Shown here in pieces: positions 44,308 through 53,146 of a stretch of 64,000 nucleotides of DNA; position 1 is the stretch's first letter; each line of letters begins with the position of its first letter. The notes beneath the pieces were generated by a model, which did no database searches, was not told the origin of the DNA, and saw only the letters and a program-made list of their open reading frames with translations. The position numbers were made by a program, and so were the translations under genes. This DNA is from Ectopseudomonas composti (GTDB taxonomy: Bacteria > Pseudomonadota > Gammaproteobacteria > Pseudomonadales > Pseudomonadaceae). The DNA is taken from NCBI RefSeq assembly GCF_900115475.1, contig NZ_FOWP01000004.1, positions 248,001 to 312,000 of the forward strand, in the 5' to 3' direction.

Positions 44308-44940
44308 TCAGCGCTCGGCAGCACCCGTGCCGCATGCCTTGAACAGGTGCTCGAAGCCTTGCAGGGTGGTGTCGACGAAACGGGCATCGGTGGTCGAGGC
44401 GGGAAAGTGCAGCACGCCGTGGATGACGAGCGACGCCAGGCCATGGGTGTAAGACCAGGCCGCCAGCGCAGCGCGGCGGCCTTCGGCGCTCGCAGCGTCC
44501 TGGCCGAGGATGTCGGCCATGATGCGTTTCAGCTCATCAAAGGCCTCGTCGCGGGCCTCGCGGTACTGCAGCGGCATGTCGTCGCTGGCCGACTCCGGGC
44601 CGAACATCAGTTGATAGAGTGCCGGGTTATTGCGGGCGAAGCTGAAGTAGGCGAGGCAAGCATCGCGTAGTTTCTGCAAACCAGCGCCTTCCTGATCCTC
44701 GAGGCGCAGTGCCGTGCCCAGCTCGCGGAAACCCTGAGCTGCCAGGTGGCCGATCAGTTCTGCGCGGCTGGCGTAGTGGTGATAGGCAGCCGTGGAGCTG
44801 ACGCCAACACGTTCAGACACCGCGCGCAGTGACAGCTTGGTCGGCCCCACTTCCTCGAGCATTTCCCGCGCGGCGCTGAGCAGTTGGGGGGCAAGGTTGC
44901 CGACATGGTAGGTGTCGCGGGCTCGTGGTGTGTTGCTCAT
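44308..44940 (-). CDS. TetR/AcrR family regulator
   Basis: A 210-residue repressor with an N-terminal HTH (TKLSLRAVSERVGVSSTAAYHHYASRAELIGHLAAQGF, about residues 30-67) and a C-terminal ligand domain (residues 80-210). The start at 44940 gives the normal length; an open frame from 45048 runs through the operator region. Divergent from the crotonase gene, with four palindromic CTTATC-N3-GATAAG-like sites nearby that are probably its operators. In such clusters TetR proteins usually sense acyl-CoA, but the ligand is unknown. Confidence 0.9.
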   Translation of the reverse strand: MSNTPRARDTYHVGNLAPQLLSAAREMLEEVGPTKLSLRAVSERVGVSSTAAYHHYASRAELIGHLAAQGFRELGTALRLEDQEGAGLQKLRDACLAYFSFARNNPALYQLMFGPESASDDMPLQYREARDEAFDELKRIMADILGQDAASAEGRRAALAAWSYTHGLASLVIHGVLHFPASTTDARFVDTTLQGFEHLFKACGTGAAER

Positions 44941-44982
44941 GTGCGATGGGCCTTGGCTGCAGTGAGTGTGAGGCTCTCGGAT

Positions 44983-45037
44983 CTTATCATTGAGTAGTAT
45001 CTTGACGGTGATAAGATTCGATCTTAGCATCGCTAAC
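44983..45037. promoter_or_regulatory. Three TetR-type operators between tetR and the crotonase gene
   Basis: Three inverted repeats with 3-nt spacers: CTTATC-ATT-GAGTAG (44983-44997), CTTGAC-GGT-GATAAG (45001-45015) and CTTAGC-ATC-GCTAAC (45023-45037). All resemble the perfect copy CTTATC-GTT-GATAAG at 45916-45930. Centres are about 18 and 22 nt apart. Confidence 0.65.
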
Positions 45038-45059
45038 ATTCCCTGCATGAGGCCTGCCC

Positions 45060-45896
45060 ATGACTCACCACTACGAATGTTTTGCCCTCAGCATCGAGAA
45101 CGGCGTTGCCCACCTGCAACTCAATCGCCCGGACAAGGCCAACAGCCTCACGCGGGCCTTCTGGAGCGAGTTGCCGGAGGCCGTCAGCCGCCTGAGTCAT
45201 TCGGGCCAAGTACGAGCACTGGTGATTTCGGCGCAGGGCAAGGTGTTCTGTGGCGGCCTGGACATGCAGATGTTCTCCACTGCCAAGGAATTCCACGCGA
45301 CCTCGCCGCAGGAGCGCGAGGTGCTGCAGGTCAACCTGGAGCGCATGCAGGACGCGCTGAACGCGCTGGAGCGGGCGCGCTTTCCGGTGATCGCGGCAGT
45401 GCAGGGTGCCTGCATCGGTGGTGGCTTCGATCTGATCGCCGCCTGTGATCTGGTTTTTGCCTCGCAGGCGGCGAGCTTCCGCATCGAGGAAACCAACGTC
45501 GGCATGATGGCTGATCTAGGCATCCTGCAGCGTCTGCCGCGCCTGATTCCAGCCGGTGTCGCTCGCTACCTGGCGCTGACTGGAGACACCCTGCAGGTCG
45601 ACGAAGCCCATCGTCTGGGGCTGCTGGCCAAGGTCTTCGTCACGCCCGAGGAATTGCTGGCCGGCGCCTTTGCCGCCGCGCATGAAATTGCCGAGCGCCC
45701 GCCGATCGCCATCAATGGCATCAAGCGCGCCATGCTCTATAGCCGTGACCACGGCGTTTACGAATCCCTGCAACACACCGTGCTGCTACAGAGTTCCATC
45801 CTCAGCGGCCAGGACATCCTGCGCTCGGTCGGTGCGCGCAAGAGCGGCACGCCAGCGGAATTCGCCGACCTGATCGAGCTGCAGGACACTTTCTGA
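45060..45896 (+). CDS. Crotonase family protein, dienoyl-CoA isomerase-like
   Basis: A 278-residue crotonase. Oxyanion-hole blocks are ALVISAQGKVFCGGLDMQMF (residues 54-72) and GACIGGGFDLIAACD (116-130). Glu144 and Asp152 in IEETNVGMMADLGILQRLP align with the two acids of delta3,5-delta2,4-dienoyl-CoA isomerase (ECH1 type), and the following LQRLP is typical of that group. The likely role is moving double bonds in unsaturated acyl-CoA. GAGG lies 7 nt before the ATG. It is the first gene downstream of the TetR operators. Confidence 0.85.
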   Translation: MTHHYECFALSIENGVAHLQLNRPDKANSLTRAFWSELPEAVSRLSHSGQVRALVISAQGKVFCGGLDMQMFSTAKEFHATSPQEREVLQVNLERMQDALNALERARFPVIAAVQGACIGGGFDLIAACDLVFASQAASFRIEETNVGMMADLGILQRLPRLIPAGVARYLALTGDTLQVDEAHRLGLLAKVFVTPEELLAGAFAAAHEIAERPPIAINGIKRAMLYSRDHGVYESLQHTVLLQSSILSGQDILRSVGARKSGTPAEFADLIELQDTF

Positions 45897-45915
45897 GACC
45901 TTTTTTTAACCAAAT

Positions 45916-45930
45916 CTTATCGTTGATAAG
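45916..45930 (+). promoter_or_regulatory. Perfect TetR-type operator before the CrtI-like gene
   Basis: CTTATC-GTT-GATAAG is a perfect inverted repeat lying 13 nt before the CrtI-like start codon and just upstream of its ribosome site. This suggests a second control point or an internal promoter in the cluster. Confidence 0.65.
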
Positions 45931-45943
45931 TTTGAGGTGAACG

Positions 45944-47464
45944 ATGAAGCATTACGACGCCGTGGTGATCGGTGCCGGCAACGCCGGGCTGACCGCAGCC
46001 ACTGCACTGCAACGGGGCGGCAGTCGCACCCTGCTGGTGGAGCGGCACAATATTCCGGGTGGCTGCGCGACCTCGTTCGTGCGCGGCAACTTCGAGTTCG
46101 AGGTGGCGCTGCATCAGCTCAGCGGCCTGGGCACCGAGGACAAGCCCTTCGTGATGCGCAAGTTCTTCGACAAGCTGGGGGTGATGGACAAGGTCGAGTT
46201 CATTCAGGAGCACGCGCTGTATCGCCTGGTCGTGCCCGGTGAACTGGACGTCACGCTGCCGGCCAGTTGGTCGGGCATCCGCCGCCTGCTGCAGGCGATG
46301 TATCCGACTGAAAGCGAGGCCATCGAGCGCTTCATGCTGGTTTGCGAGAAGGTCACCCTGGAAAGCTTCATGACCTTGCCGCAGGCCGCCCGCGCCAATA
46401 GCGAGGCGATGCTCAGGTCGATGTGCCCGTACTACGTGCAGTACGGCTTCCGCCCGGCACGCGAGGTGCTCGACGAGTTCTTCAGTGACGCCAAGTTGAA
46501 GAACATCCTCGCCACCTACTGGCTCTACCTCGGCGTGTCGCCGAACATGCTGCCGTTCGCCGACCTGGCCACCATGCTCTACGCCTATGCGGTGTTCAAA
46601 CCCTGGCACATCAAGGGCGGCTCGCAGGCCATGTCGACCGCGCTGGTGGAATCGTTCCTCGAAGCCGGTGGCGAGGTGCGCTTCAACTGCGGCGTGGAGA
46701 CCATCCACACCGAAGGCGGGCGCGTCAGTGGCGTCAGCCTGGAAGGCGGCGAGCGGGTCGCCTGCGACGCTGTGGTGTCCAACGCCAGCCCGCTGATCAC
46801 CTTCAACGAGCTGCTCGACCTCGACCGCCCGCCCTTGAAGATCCAGCAGGACTTCAAGTCGCGGCGCATGGGCACCTCGGCCTTCGTCATCTACCTGGGC
46901 CTGGACTGCACGCCGCAGGAACTGGGCGTGACCACGGCGTCGAGCTTCATCTATGAGACCCTCGACGAGGAGGCGATCCACGCGAGCATGGGCAGCCTGG
47001 AAGCGCCGCTCGGCGGCATGCTCACCTGCTACAACCTGGAAGACCCGAGCGCCGCACCGGCCGGCAAGAGCCAGGTGGTTCTGGTCTGCCTGCAATACGG
47101 CGATGTGTGGAAATCGGTGAAACCCGAGGATTACGCGCAAACCAAGTACGCCTTCGCCGAGAAGCTCATCGCGCTGATCGAGCAGGTCTACCCCAAGGTG
47201 CGCCAGTACATCGAAGAAGTGGAGGTGGCCACGCCGCTGACCATGATGCGCTACCTCAACACGCCCGGCGGCGCCATCTACGGCTTCCAGCAGAGCGCGC
47301 AGGATTCGGCGCTGCTGCGCGAGCGCCTGGATGCCGTGCCGGGCCTGTACATGGCCGGTTCCTGGACGTCCATGGGCGGCTTCCAGCCGACCTACATGGC
47401 CGGCGAATCCACCGCCCGCGCCGTGCTCAAGCAAATCAAGGTGAAGGAGGTGGCCAATGTCTGA
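45944..47464 (+). CDS. CrtI/retinol-saturase-like FAD oxidoreductase
   Basis: A 506-residue flavoprotein of the phytoene desaturase/retinol saturase group. The N-terminal FAD motif is DAVVIGAGNAGLTAATALQRGG with LLVERHNIPGGCATSF (residues 5-45). GGSQAMSTALVESFLEAGGEVRFNCGVETI near 225 and the C-terminal PGLYMAGSWTSMGGFQPTYMAGESTARAVL complete the fold. Family members desaturate or saturate polyene substrates. The gene overlaps the reductase gene by 8 nt, so the reductase may supply it with electrons. Substrate unknown. Confidence 0.87.
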   Translation: MKHYDAVVIGAGNAGLTAATALQRGGSRTLLVERHNIPGGCATSFVRGNFEFEVALHQLSGLGTEDKPFVMRKFFDKLGVMDKVEFIQEHALYRLVVPGELDVTLPASWSGIRRLLQAMYPTESEAIERFMLVCEKVTLESFMTLPQAARANSEAMLRSMCPYYVQYGFRPAREVLDEFFSDAKLKNILATYWLYLGVSPNMLPFADLATMLYAYAVFKPWHIKGGSQAMSTALVESFLEAGGEVRFNCGVETIHTEGGRVSGVSLEGGERVACDAVVSNASPLITFNELLDLDRPPLKIQQDFKSRRMGTSAFVIYLGLDCTPQELGVTTASSFIYETLDEEAIHASMGSLEAPLGGMLTCYNLEDPSAAPAGKSQVVLVCLQYGDVWKSVKPEDYAQTKYAFAEKLIALIEQVYPKVRQYIEEVEVATPLTMMRYLNTPGGAIYGFQQSAQDSALLRERLDAVPGLYMAGSWTSMGGFQPTYMAGESTARAVLKQIKVKEVANV

Positions 47465-48620
47465 GCACAATGCATTGAACCTGATTGCCGGCTACAGCGA
47501 GGCGTTCGCCGCCAAGCTGGCGCTGGAGCAAAGCGGCAGCGACTTCCAGGAAGTGCGCGGCGAGGTGGCCAGCAGCGTGGTGCAACTGCACCCCAAGCGC
47601 CTGGCGCTGCAGGTCGCCGAGATCATCGAAGACACGCCGAGCACCAAGACCCTGCGCCTGGTGGCGGTCGACGGCCAGGCGCTGCCGCCGTTCCAGGCCG
47701 GCCAGTACATCAACCTGTTCGTCGAAATCGACGGGGTGAGAACAGCGCGGCCCTACGCCATGTCGTCTTCACCTCTGCAACGCATGCACTACGACCTGAC
47801 GGTCAAACGCGCCCAGGGCGGTTTCGTCTCCAACTACCTGCTCGACCGCGTGAGCGTCGGCCAGCACCTGAGCAGCTCGGGGCCGATGGGCACCTTCCAT
47901 CACAACCCGCTGTTCCATGGCGACGACCTGGTGTTCCTCGCTGGTGGCTCGGGTTCGGCACCGGCGCGCAGCATCCTGCTCAATATCCTCGAACGCGAGC
48001 TGCCGCAGCGCTTTCACATGATCTACGTGAACAGCCATGTCGACGACGTGATCTATGCCAATGAGCTGCGCGAGCTGGCTGCGCAGCACGAGAACTTCAC
48101 CCTGAGCGAAGTCATCTCGCGGCCGCCTGCGGGCTACACCGGGCGCAGTGGTCGCCTGAGCCGCGCGATGCTGCAGGAGCTGCTGGGCGAGATCGGCGAC
48201 AAGATGTTCTACATCTGCGGCCCGACGCCGTTCAACGACAGCTGCGTGGCGCTGCTCGGCGAGCTGGGCGTTGCCCGCCGGCGCATCCGCGTCGAGGCCA
48301 ACGGCGCGCCGAAGACGCCGCACCAGCAGGCCGGTTGGCCGGCAGGCGTGAGCATGGAAGATGAGGTGACCATCACCGTGCAGGGGCGCGGCAGCTTCCG
48401 CAGCACGGTCGGCGAGCCGCTGCTCAATGCCCTGGAACGCAACGGCTACTTCGTCGAGAACGCCTGCCGTTCCGGCGAATGCAGCCTGTGCCGGGTCAAG
48501 TTGACGTCCGGCGAGGTTTTCAACCCGCAGGAGGCACACCTGCGCAAATCCGACCGTGATTTCGGCTGGATCTATTCCTGCGTGGCCTTCCCCATTGGGA
48601 ATATAGAAGTGCTGCTCTGA
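47457..48620 (+). CDS. FAD/NAD(P) oxidoreductase with C-terminal 2Fe-2S ferredoxin domain
   Basis: A 387-residue electron-transfer protein. After about 50 N-terminal residues comes a FNR-type FAD domain (ARPYAMSSSP near 100), then an NAD(P) domain (DLVFLAGGSGSAPARSILLNIL; MFYICGPTPFNDSCV). The plant-type ferredoxin domain has Cys337, 342, 345 and 375 (ACRSGECSLC...SCVAFP). This is the layout of oxygenase-type reductases, but no oxygenase gene is adjacent. The CrtI-like protein is the probable partner. Confidence 0.9.
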   Translation: MSEHNALNLIAGYSEAFAAKLALEQSGSDFQEVRGEVASSVVQLHPKRLALQVAEIIEDTPSTKTLRLVAVDGQALPPFQAGQYINLFVEIDGVRTARPYAMSSSPLQRMHYDLTVKRAQGGFVSNYLLDRVSVGQHLSSSGPMGTFHHNPLFHGDDLVFLAGGSGSAPARSILLNILERELPQRFHMIYVNSHVDDVIYANELRELAAQHENFTLSEVISRPPAGYTGRSGRLSRAMLQELLGEIGDKMFYICGPTPFNDSCVALLGELGVARRRIRVEANGAPKTPHQQAGWPAGVSMEDEVTITVQGRGSFRSTVGEPLLNALERNGYFVENACRSGECSLCRVKLTSGEVFNPQEAHLRKSDRDFGWIYSCVAFPIGNIEVLL

Positions 48621-48669
48621 GCGGGCACGCGACGCTCCAGCCTCAATAACAAGAACCAGGAGAATGACG

Positions 48670-50340
48670 ATGACCGCCCAATCCCGCCGCTGGGAAAAAC
48701 ACTATCCAACGCACCTGCATGGTTACCGCATCGACGCCGAATCATTGGCCGGCAACCTGGCCGATTGCGCCGGGGCAAATGCCCGGCGCTTCGGCGATGC
48801 ACCGGCCTTTACCCAGGTGCTGCCCAACGGCTTGCAGGCCGAGCTTTCCTTCGCCGAAATCGAACGGCTGTCCAACGCTTTCGCCGCCTACCTGATGCAT
48901 GAACAGGGTTTGCCGGCAGGCGCGGTGGTGGCCCTGCAATTGCCCAACAGCCTGCATTACCCCATTGCGGTGCTGGGGGCGTGGAAGGCCGGGTTGATCG
49001 TCACCAACGTCAACCCGCTTTACACCGAGCGTGAGCTCGACGGACAACTGCTCGATAGCGGTGCCAAACTGCTGGTGGCCTGCGACCTGTTCGTCAAACG
49101 CGCGCAGCAAGTGATCGAGCAGCGCGGTGTGTCGCTGCTGTTGACCAGCCTCGGCGATTTCTTTCCCGCGCCGGTGGGACAGGCGATCCAGCAGAGCCTG
49201 GAGGAACAGACCGGCGACGACCTGACGCCACAGATCGCCTTCCAGCGTTTCAGCGAGGCGCTGAGCATCGGCGCAGAGCTGCCACTGTCGCGGCGCGATC
49301 ACCCGGTCGCCCTGTACCAGTACACCGGCGGCACCACGGGGCGGAGCAAGGGCGCGGTGCTGACCCATGCCAATCTCAAGGCCGTGCTGCGCATGGCCGA
49401 GGATTACCTCAGTGCCTTCGGCGCGCAGATCGAGCCGGGCGACATCATCCTCACCATCCCGCCGCTCTATCACATCTTCGCCTTCAACTTTAACTTCCTG
49501 CTGTTCTTCGGCCGCGGTGGACACAACCTGCTGGTGCCCAACCCGCGCCCGCTGGCCAACACCCGACCGGCATTCGAGAAATTCCCGGTGCGCTGGATGA
49601 CCGGAGTGGACACCCTGTATGCCGGCCTGCTGGCCGAGCCCTGGTTCCAGGCCAACCCACCTGCGCTGAAGCTCGCGGTTTCCGGAGGCACCGCGTTGCG
49701 CCCGGTGACCGGCGAACGCTGGCGCGCGCTGGTTGGCCAGATTCTCGAAGGCTACGGCCTGACCGAGAGTTCCTGCTTCGTGGCCTTCAACCCGCCTGGT
49801 CCCAAGGAACGGCATGGCACCGTCGGCCTGCCGCTGCCCGGCCTCGACGTGCGCATCGCCGATGCCGATGGACAGGCCCTGGCCAGCGGCACGCCAGGCG
49901 AACTGCTGGTGCGCGGGCCGAACATCATCGAGCACTATCTGAACCGCCCTGATGAAACCCGCGAGGCCTTCGTCGACGGCTGGTTCCGCACCGGCGACAT
50001 CGCGGTGATGGACGAAGACGGCTACATCCGCATCGTCGACCGCAAGAAGGACATGGTGCTGGTCTCCGGTTTCAACGTGTACCCCAACGAGGTCGAGGCG
50101 GTGATCGCCGAGCATCCGGATGTTATGGAGGTGGCCGTGATCGGCATGCCGGACGAAATCACGGGCGAAGCGGTATGTGCCTTCGTTGCGTTGCATCGCC
50201 CCGGTCTGGATAGCGAGACCATCATTCATCACTGCCGCCAGCGGCTGACCGCCTACAAGGTGCCCAAGCGCATCGAGTTCCGCGAGCAGCTGCCCAAGTC
50301 GCCCATCGGCAAGATACTCAGGGCGCACTTGCGCACCTGA
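48670..50340 (+). CDS. AMP-forming acyl-CoA ligase (FadD-like)
   Basis: A 556-residue adenylate-forming ligase. The P-loop-like motif is YTGGTTGRSKGAVLTHANL from residue 218. The A5 motif is EGYGLTESS near 360, and TGDIAVMDEDGYIRIVDRKKDM with the later KSPIGKILR give the ATP and catalytic Lys regions. It would activate a carboxylic acid as its CoA thioester. ATG 48670 is preferred because AGGAG is 7 nt upstream; the ATG at 48664 is only 1 nt from it. It lies 49 nt after the reductase gene. Confidence 0.9.
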   Translation: MTAQSRRWEKHYPTHLHGYRIDAESLAGNLADCAGANARRFGDAPAFTQVLPNGLQAELSFAEIERLSNAFAAYLMHEQGLPAGAVVALQLPNSLHYPIAVLGAWKAGLIVTNVNPLYTERELDGQLLDSGAKLLVACDLFVKRAQQVIEQRGVSLLLTSLGDFFPAPVGQAIQQSLEEQTGDDLTPQIAFQRFSEALSIGAELPLSRRDHPVALYQYTGGTTGRSKGAVLTHANLKAVLRMAEDYLSAFGAQIEPGDIILTIPPLYHIFAFNFNFLLFFGRGGHNLLVPNPRPLANTRPAFEKFPVRWMTGVDTLYAGLLAEPWFQANPPALKLAVSGGTALRPVTGERWRALVGQILEGYGLTESSCFVAFNPPGPKERHGTVGLPLPGLDVRIADADGQALASGTPGELLVRGPNIIEHYLNRPDETREAFVDGWFRTGDIAVMDEDGYIRIVDRKKDMVLVSGFNVYPNEVEAVIAEHPDVMEVAVIGMPDEITGEAVCAFVALHRPGLDSETIIHHCRQRLTAYKVPKRIEFREQLPKSPIGKILRAHLRT

Positions 50341-50348
50341 CCCTTGCC

Positions 50349-50376
50349 AGCCGGCTACCCTACGCAGCCGGCTTTT
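50349..50376 (+). terminator. Likely terminator after the acyl-CoA ligase gene
   Basis: An 8-bp stem of AGCCGGCT (50349-50356 and 50366-50373, loop ACCCTACGC) is followed by TTTT. It lies 8 nt beyond the stop and separates the ligase from the hydrolase gene. Confidence 0.6.
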
Positions 50377-50395
50377 CACCTGTTCAAGGACGCCT

Positions 50396-51523
50396 ATGTC
50401 GCTCTGGATCATCATCGTTGCCGTGCTCGCCATCGGGCTCGCTTGCCACTACCTGCGCACTGCAGCGCTCAGGCCGCAATTGAGCTATCAGGACAATCCG
50501 GAGAACCGGCAACTGCTCGCTCAGGTGTCGCGCCTGAGTCGGCGCTTCTGGGTGACCCCCTGGCTGTTCAATAGCCACCTGCAGTTGCTCGGCCTGGGGC
50601 TGACGAAGGCTTTCTGCAGACGCCTGCGCTACGACCGCGTGGACACCCTGCGCATGGCCGATGGCGGCACCACGGCGCTGCACTGGCTGGGCGCCGATCA
50701 GCCCGGCGAGGTGCCGACGCTGGTGGTGCTGCACACCATCACCGGCTCGCCACGCAGCATGCGCGCCTTCATGCGTGACCTGCAGCGGCTTACCGGGTGG
50801 CGCGTAGTCTTGTGCCAGCGGCGCGGCCATGGCGAACTGGCGCTGACCAGCGCACGCTTCAACACCATGGGCGACACCGAGGATCTTCGCGAGCAACTGC
50901 GCCTGATCACCGAGCGCTATCCACAGTCGCCCCTGTACGCCGCAGGTATTTCGGCCGGCACCGGCCTGCTGATCCGCTACCTCGGCGAGCAGGGTGAGGA
51001 TACGCCGCTGCGCGGCGCGTTCGCCTATTGCCCGGGCTACGACATCAGTGTCGCCTTCGCCCGCTCGCGCGCGCCCTTCACCCGGTTGATGGCGCGCAAG
51101 CTGGTGCGCCAGTTCGTCACCCCAAACCGTGAAACCCTGGCTCATCTACCGAGCTTCGCGGCGCTGGAAGGTGCGCAAAGCCTCGATGAATTCCACCAGC
51201 ATCTGTACGAATGCGCGGGTTACTCCAGCCACCAGGCTTTTCTTGAAAACTGCAACCCGATATCGGTGATGAAGAAGGTGAGCATTCCACTGCTGGTGCT
51301 CAACGCCGAGGACGACCCGGTATGCGTGCTGGACAACGTGCAGGATCACCAACAGGCCATGGCAAGCATGCCGCGCACGATATTGGCGGTCACCGCGCGT
51401 GGCAGCCATTGCGCCTACCTGGCAGGCTTCACCGCGCGCCCCTGGGCGCATCACCTGGCGGCCGAGTTTCTCCAGGCTCTGCACGCGGAACGGGCAGGGC
51501 GCTCGCTCACGTCCCCGGTGTGA
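50396..51523 (+). CDS. YheT-like alpha/beta hydrolase
   Basis: A 375-residue hydrolase of the YheT/embryogenesis-associated type, with an N-terminal membrane anchor (residues 3-20). The oxyanion region is LVVLHTITGSPRSMRAF and the nucleophile elbow is AAGISAGTGLLIRYLG (Ser). The Asp is in LVLNAEDDPVC and the His in TARGSHCAYLAG. AAGGA precedes the ATG by 5 nt. Its 3' end overlaps the convergent GlxA-type gene by 17 nt. Probable esterase; substrate unknown. Confidence 0.85.
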   Translation: MSLWIIIVAVLAIGLACHYLRTAALRPQLSYQDNPENRQLLAQVSRLSRRFWVTPWLFNSHLQLLGLGLTKAFCRRLRYDRVDTLRMADGGTTALHWLGADQPGEVPTLVVLHTITGSPRSMRAFMRDLQRLTGWRVVLCQRRGHGELALTSARFNTMGDTEDLREQLRLITERYPQSPLYAAGISAGTGLLIRYLGEQGEDTPLRGAFAYCPGYDISVAFARSRAPFTRLMARKLVRQFVTPNRETLAHLPSFAALEGAQSLDEFHQHLYECAGYSSHQAFLENCNPISVMKKVSIPLLVLNAEDDPVCVLDNVQDHQQAMASMPRTILAVTARGSHCAYLAGFTARPWAHHLAAEFLQALHAERAGRSLTSPV

Positions 51524-52478
51524 CGCGCGGGAAGCGCTTGCGGAAGGCGGCCGGCGAGATACCGACCCGCTGGCAGAACAAGCGGCGGAAGGAGTTGCTG
51601 TCCTCGTAGCCCACCCGGCTGGTGATCGTCTCGATGCTCAGGCGGGTGGTTTCCAGCAATTCCTTGGCCTTCTCCAGGCGCAAGGCCTGCAGGTAGGCCA
51701 GCGGTGCCTGGCCGGTTGCATCCTTGAAGCGGCGCTTGAAGTTGCGCTCGCCGAAGCCGAAGCGCGTGGCCAACTCGTCGATGCCGCAGGGCTCGGTGAA
51801 GTGCGCTTCCATCCAGTCCTGCACGCGCAGGATCGCTTCGTCGCCATGGCCACGGGGCATCGACCAACTGATGTAGACGGACTGCTCGCTGCGCACGTTG
51901 TCGATCAGCAGGTAGCGGCTGCATTGCTGCGCCAGTTCGCGCGAGGCGAAGCGACGAATCAGGTGCAGCAGCAGATCCATCGCCGCACTTGCACCGGCGC
52001 TGGTAATCAGCCGGCCGTCTTCGCAGAGGATGCGCCGCTCGTCCACACGAACCCTGGGGTAGCGGCGCCGCAACAGGTCGGCGAAGGCCCAGTGGGTGGT
52101 CGCCTCGATATCGTCGAGCAGGCCTGCCTCGGCCAGCATGAAGGTGGCGGTGCACATCGAGGCCACGACCGCCCCCTGTGCATGCTGATGGCGCAGCCAG
52201 CCGGCATGACGCTCGAACCCTGGCAGCGCCTCGCGCAGGCTGAACAGAAAGCCGGGGATCAGTACCAGGTCGGTTTTTTCCACCGCGTCCAGCGGCATGT
52301 CCACCGGCATGCTGCGGCCCAGGGCGCTGGTCACCGGTTGCCCGTCCAGCGACGCCACACTGAGGCGGAAGGGCGGCGCGGCTGGAAGGGCGAAGCGATT
52401 GGCTGCGTCCAGCACTTCCAGGGCCATGGCGGCGCTGGCCAGTGAGCTGTGTTCGGCCAGCAGCAGGGTGATGTGCAT
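51507..52478 (-). CDS. GlxA-type AraC family regulator
   Basis: A 323-residue regulator with an N-terminal DJ-1/PfpI-like domain (TDLVLIPGFLFSLREALPGFERHAGWLRHQHAQGAVVASMCTATFMLAEAGLL) and a C-terminal AraC double HTH (GIDELATRFGFGERNFKRRFKDATGQAPLAYLQALRLEKAKELLETT; SRVGYEDSNSFRRLFCQRVGISPAAFRKRF). GGAG lies 5 nt before the start. It is divergent from the thioesterase gene by 108 nt and may control it. Relatives in pseudomonads control carnitine, betaine and related genes. Confidence 0.88.
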   Translation of the reverse strand: MHITLLLAEHSSLASAAMALEVLDAANRFALPAAPPFRLSVASLDGQPVTSALGRSMPVDMPLDAVEKTDLVLIPGFLFSLREALPGFERHAGWLRHQHAQGAVVASMCTATFMLAEAGLLDDIEATTHWAFADLLRRRYPRVRVDERRILCEDGRLITSAGASAAMDLLLHLIRRFASRELAQQCSRYLLIDNVRSEQSVYISWSMPRGHGDEAILRVQDWMEAHFTEPCGIDELATRFGFGERNFKRRFKDATGQAPLAYLQALRLEKAKELLETTRLSIETITSRVGYEDSNSFRRLFCQRVGISPAAFRKRFPRVTPGT

Positions 52479-52586
52479 GGGGACTCCATTGCGTAATCGG
52501 CATGGTATTGGTCATTTCTGCACCTACCTTAGCGCAAGCTCGCTGCTTAGAGTGCGGCCCTCGTCATTCAAACAGGTGTTCGTCGT

Positions 52587-53129
52587 ATGAACCTATGGTT
52601 TCGTCTTCTGCTGATGTTGCTGCGCAGACCCTGGCGCAAGTCGGTGCCAGGACTAGCCACCACCGTGGTGCGCATGCGGGTCTGGCCGCTGGATCTGGAC
52701 TTCAACCGGCACGTCACCAATGGTCGTTATTTCACCCTGGCCGATGTCGGGCGCATGGATTACGTGCTGCGCACCGGCGCCTTTCGCGTCGCCCTGCGCC
52801 ACCGCGCGTTGCCCATCGTCGGTGATGTGTGTGGCAAGTTCCGCCGTGAGCTAAAGCTGTTCGAGCGCTTCGAGATTCACACGCGCATGCTCGGCTGGGA
52901 CGACAAGTGGAGCTTCGTCGAGCACTGTTTCGTCAAGGATCAGCGGGTCATCGCCGTGGTGGTCATGCGCGGGCTGTTCCGTGGCCCGAAGGGCAATGTG
53001 GCGCCCGCCGAATTCGCCCGTGAGCTGGGCCTGGACGAGCAGTCACCGGCGTTGTCCGACTGGCTGCAGCAGTGGTCGGCCAGTTGCGACGGCCTTAGCC
53101 TGCAACTGCGGGATATAGAGCGAGCGTAA
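52587..53129 (+). CDS. Hotdog-fold acyl-CoA thioesterase-like protein
   Basis: A 180-residue protein of the 4HBT/thioesterase family. The catalytic-type motif is WPLDLDFNRHVTNGRYFTLADVGRMDY (Asp near residue 35, Asn in NRHVTNG). It has a basic hydrophobic N-terminus (MNLWFRLLLMLLRRPWRK) that could associate with the membrane. It would hydrolyse an acyl-CoA or acyl-ACP. Neighbouring CoA ligase and crotonase genes suggest a role in the same acyl metabolism, but it may be a separate unit under the GlxA-type regulator. Confidence 0.8.
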   Translation: MNLWFRLLLMLLRRPWRKSVPGLATTVVRMRVWPLDLDFNRHVTNGRYFTLADVGRMDYVLRTGAFRVALRHRALPIVGDVCGKFRRELKLFERFEIHTRMLGWDDKWSFVEHCFVKDQRVIAVVVMRGLFRGPKGNVAPAEFARELGLDEQSPALSDWLQQWSASCDGLSLQLRDIERA

Positions 53130-53146
53130 GCGCTGGCGCTTGGCGA

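Noticed and set aside
45917..47470. 517-codon minus-strand open frame
   Set aside because: Antisense to the CrtI-like gene; no recognisable domain and shadow-type His/Arg/Gln-rich composition.
48742..50433. 563-codon minus-strand open frame
   Set aside because: Antisense to the acyl-CoA ligase, whose motifs are intact; no motif of its own.
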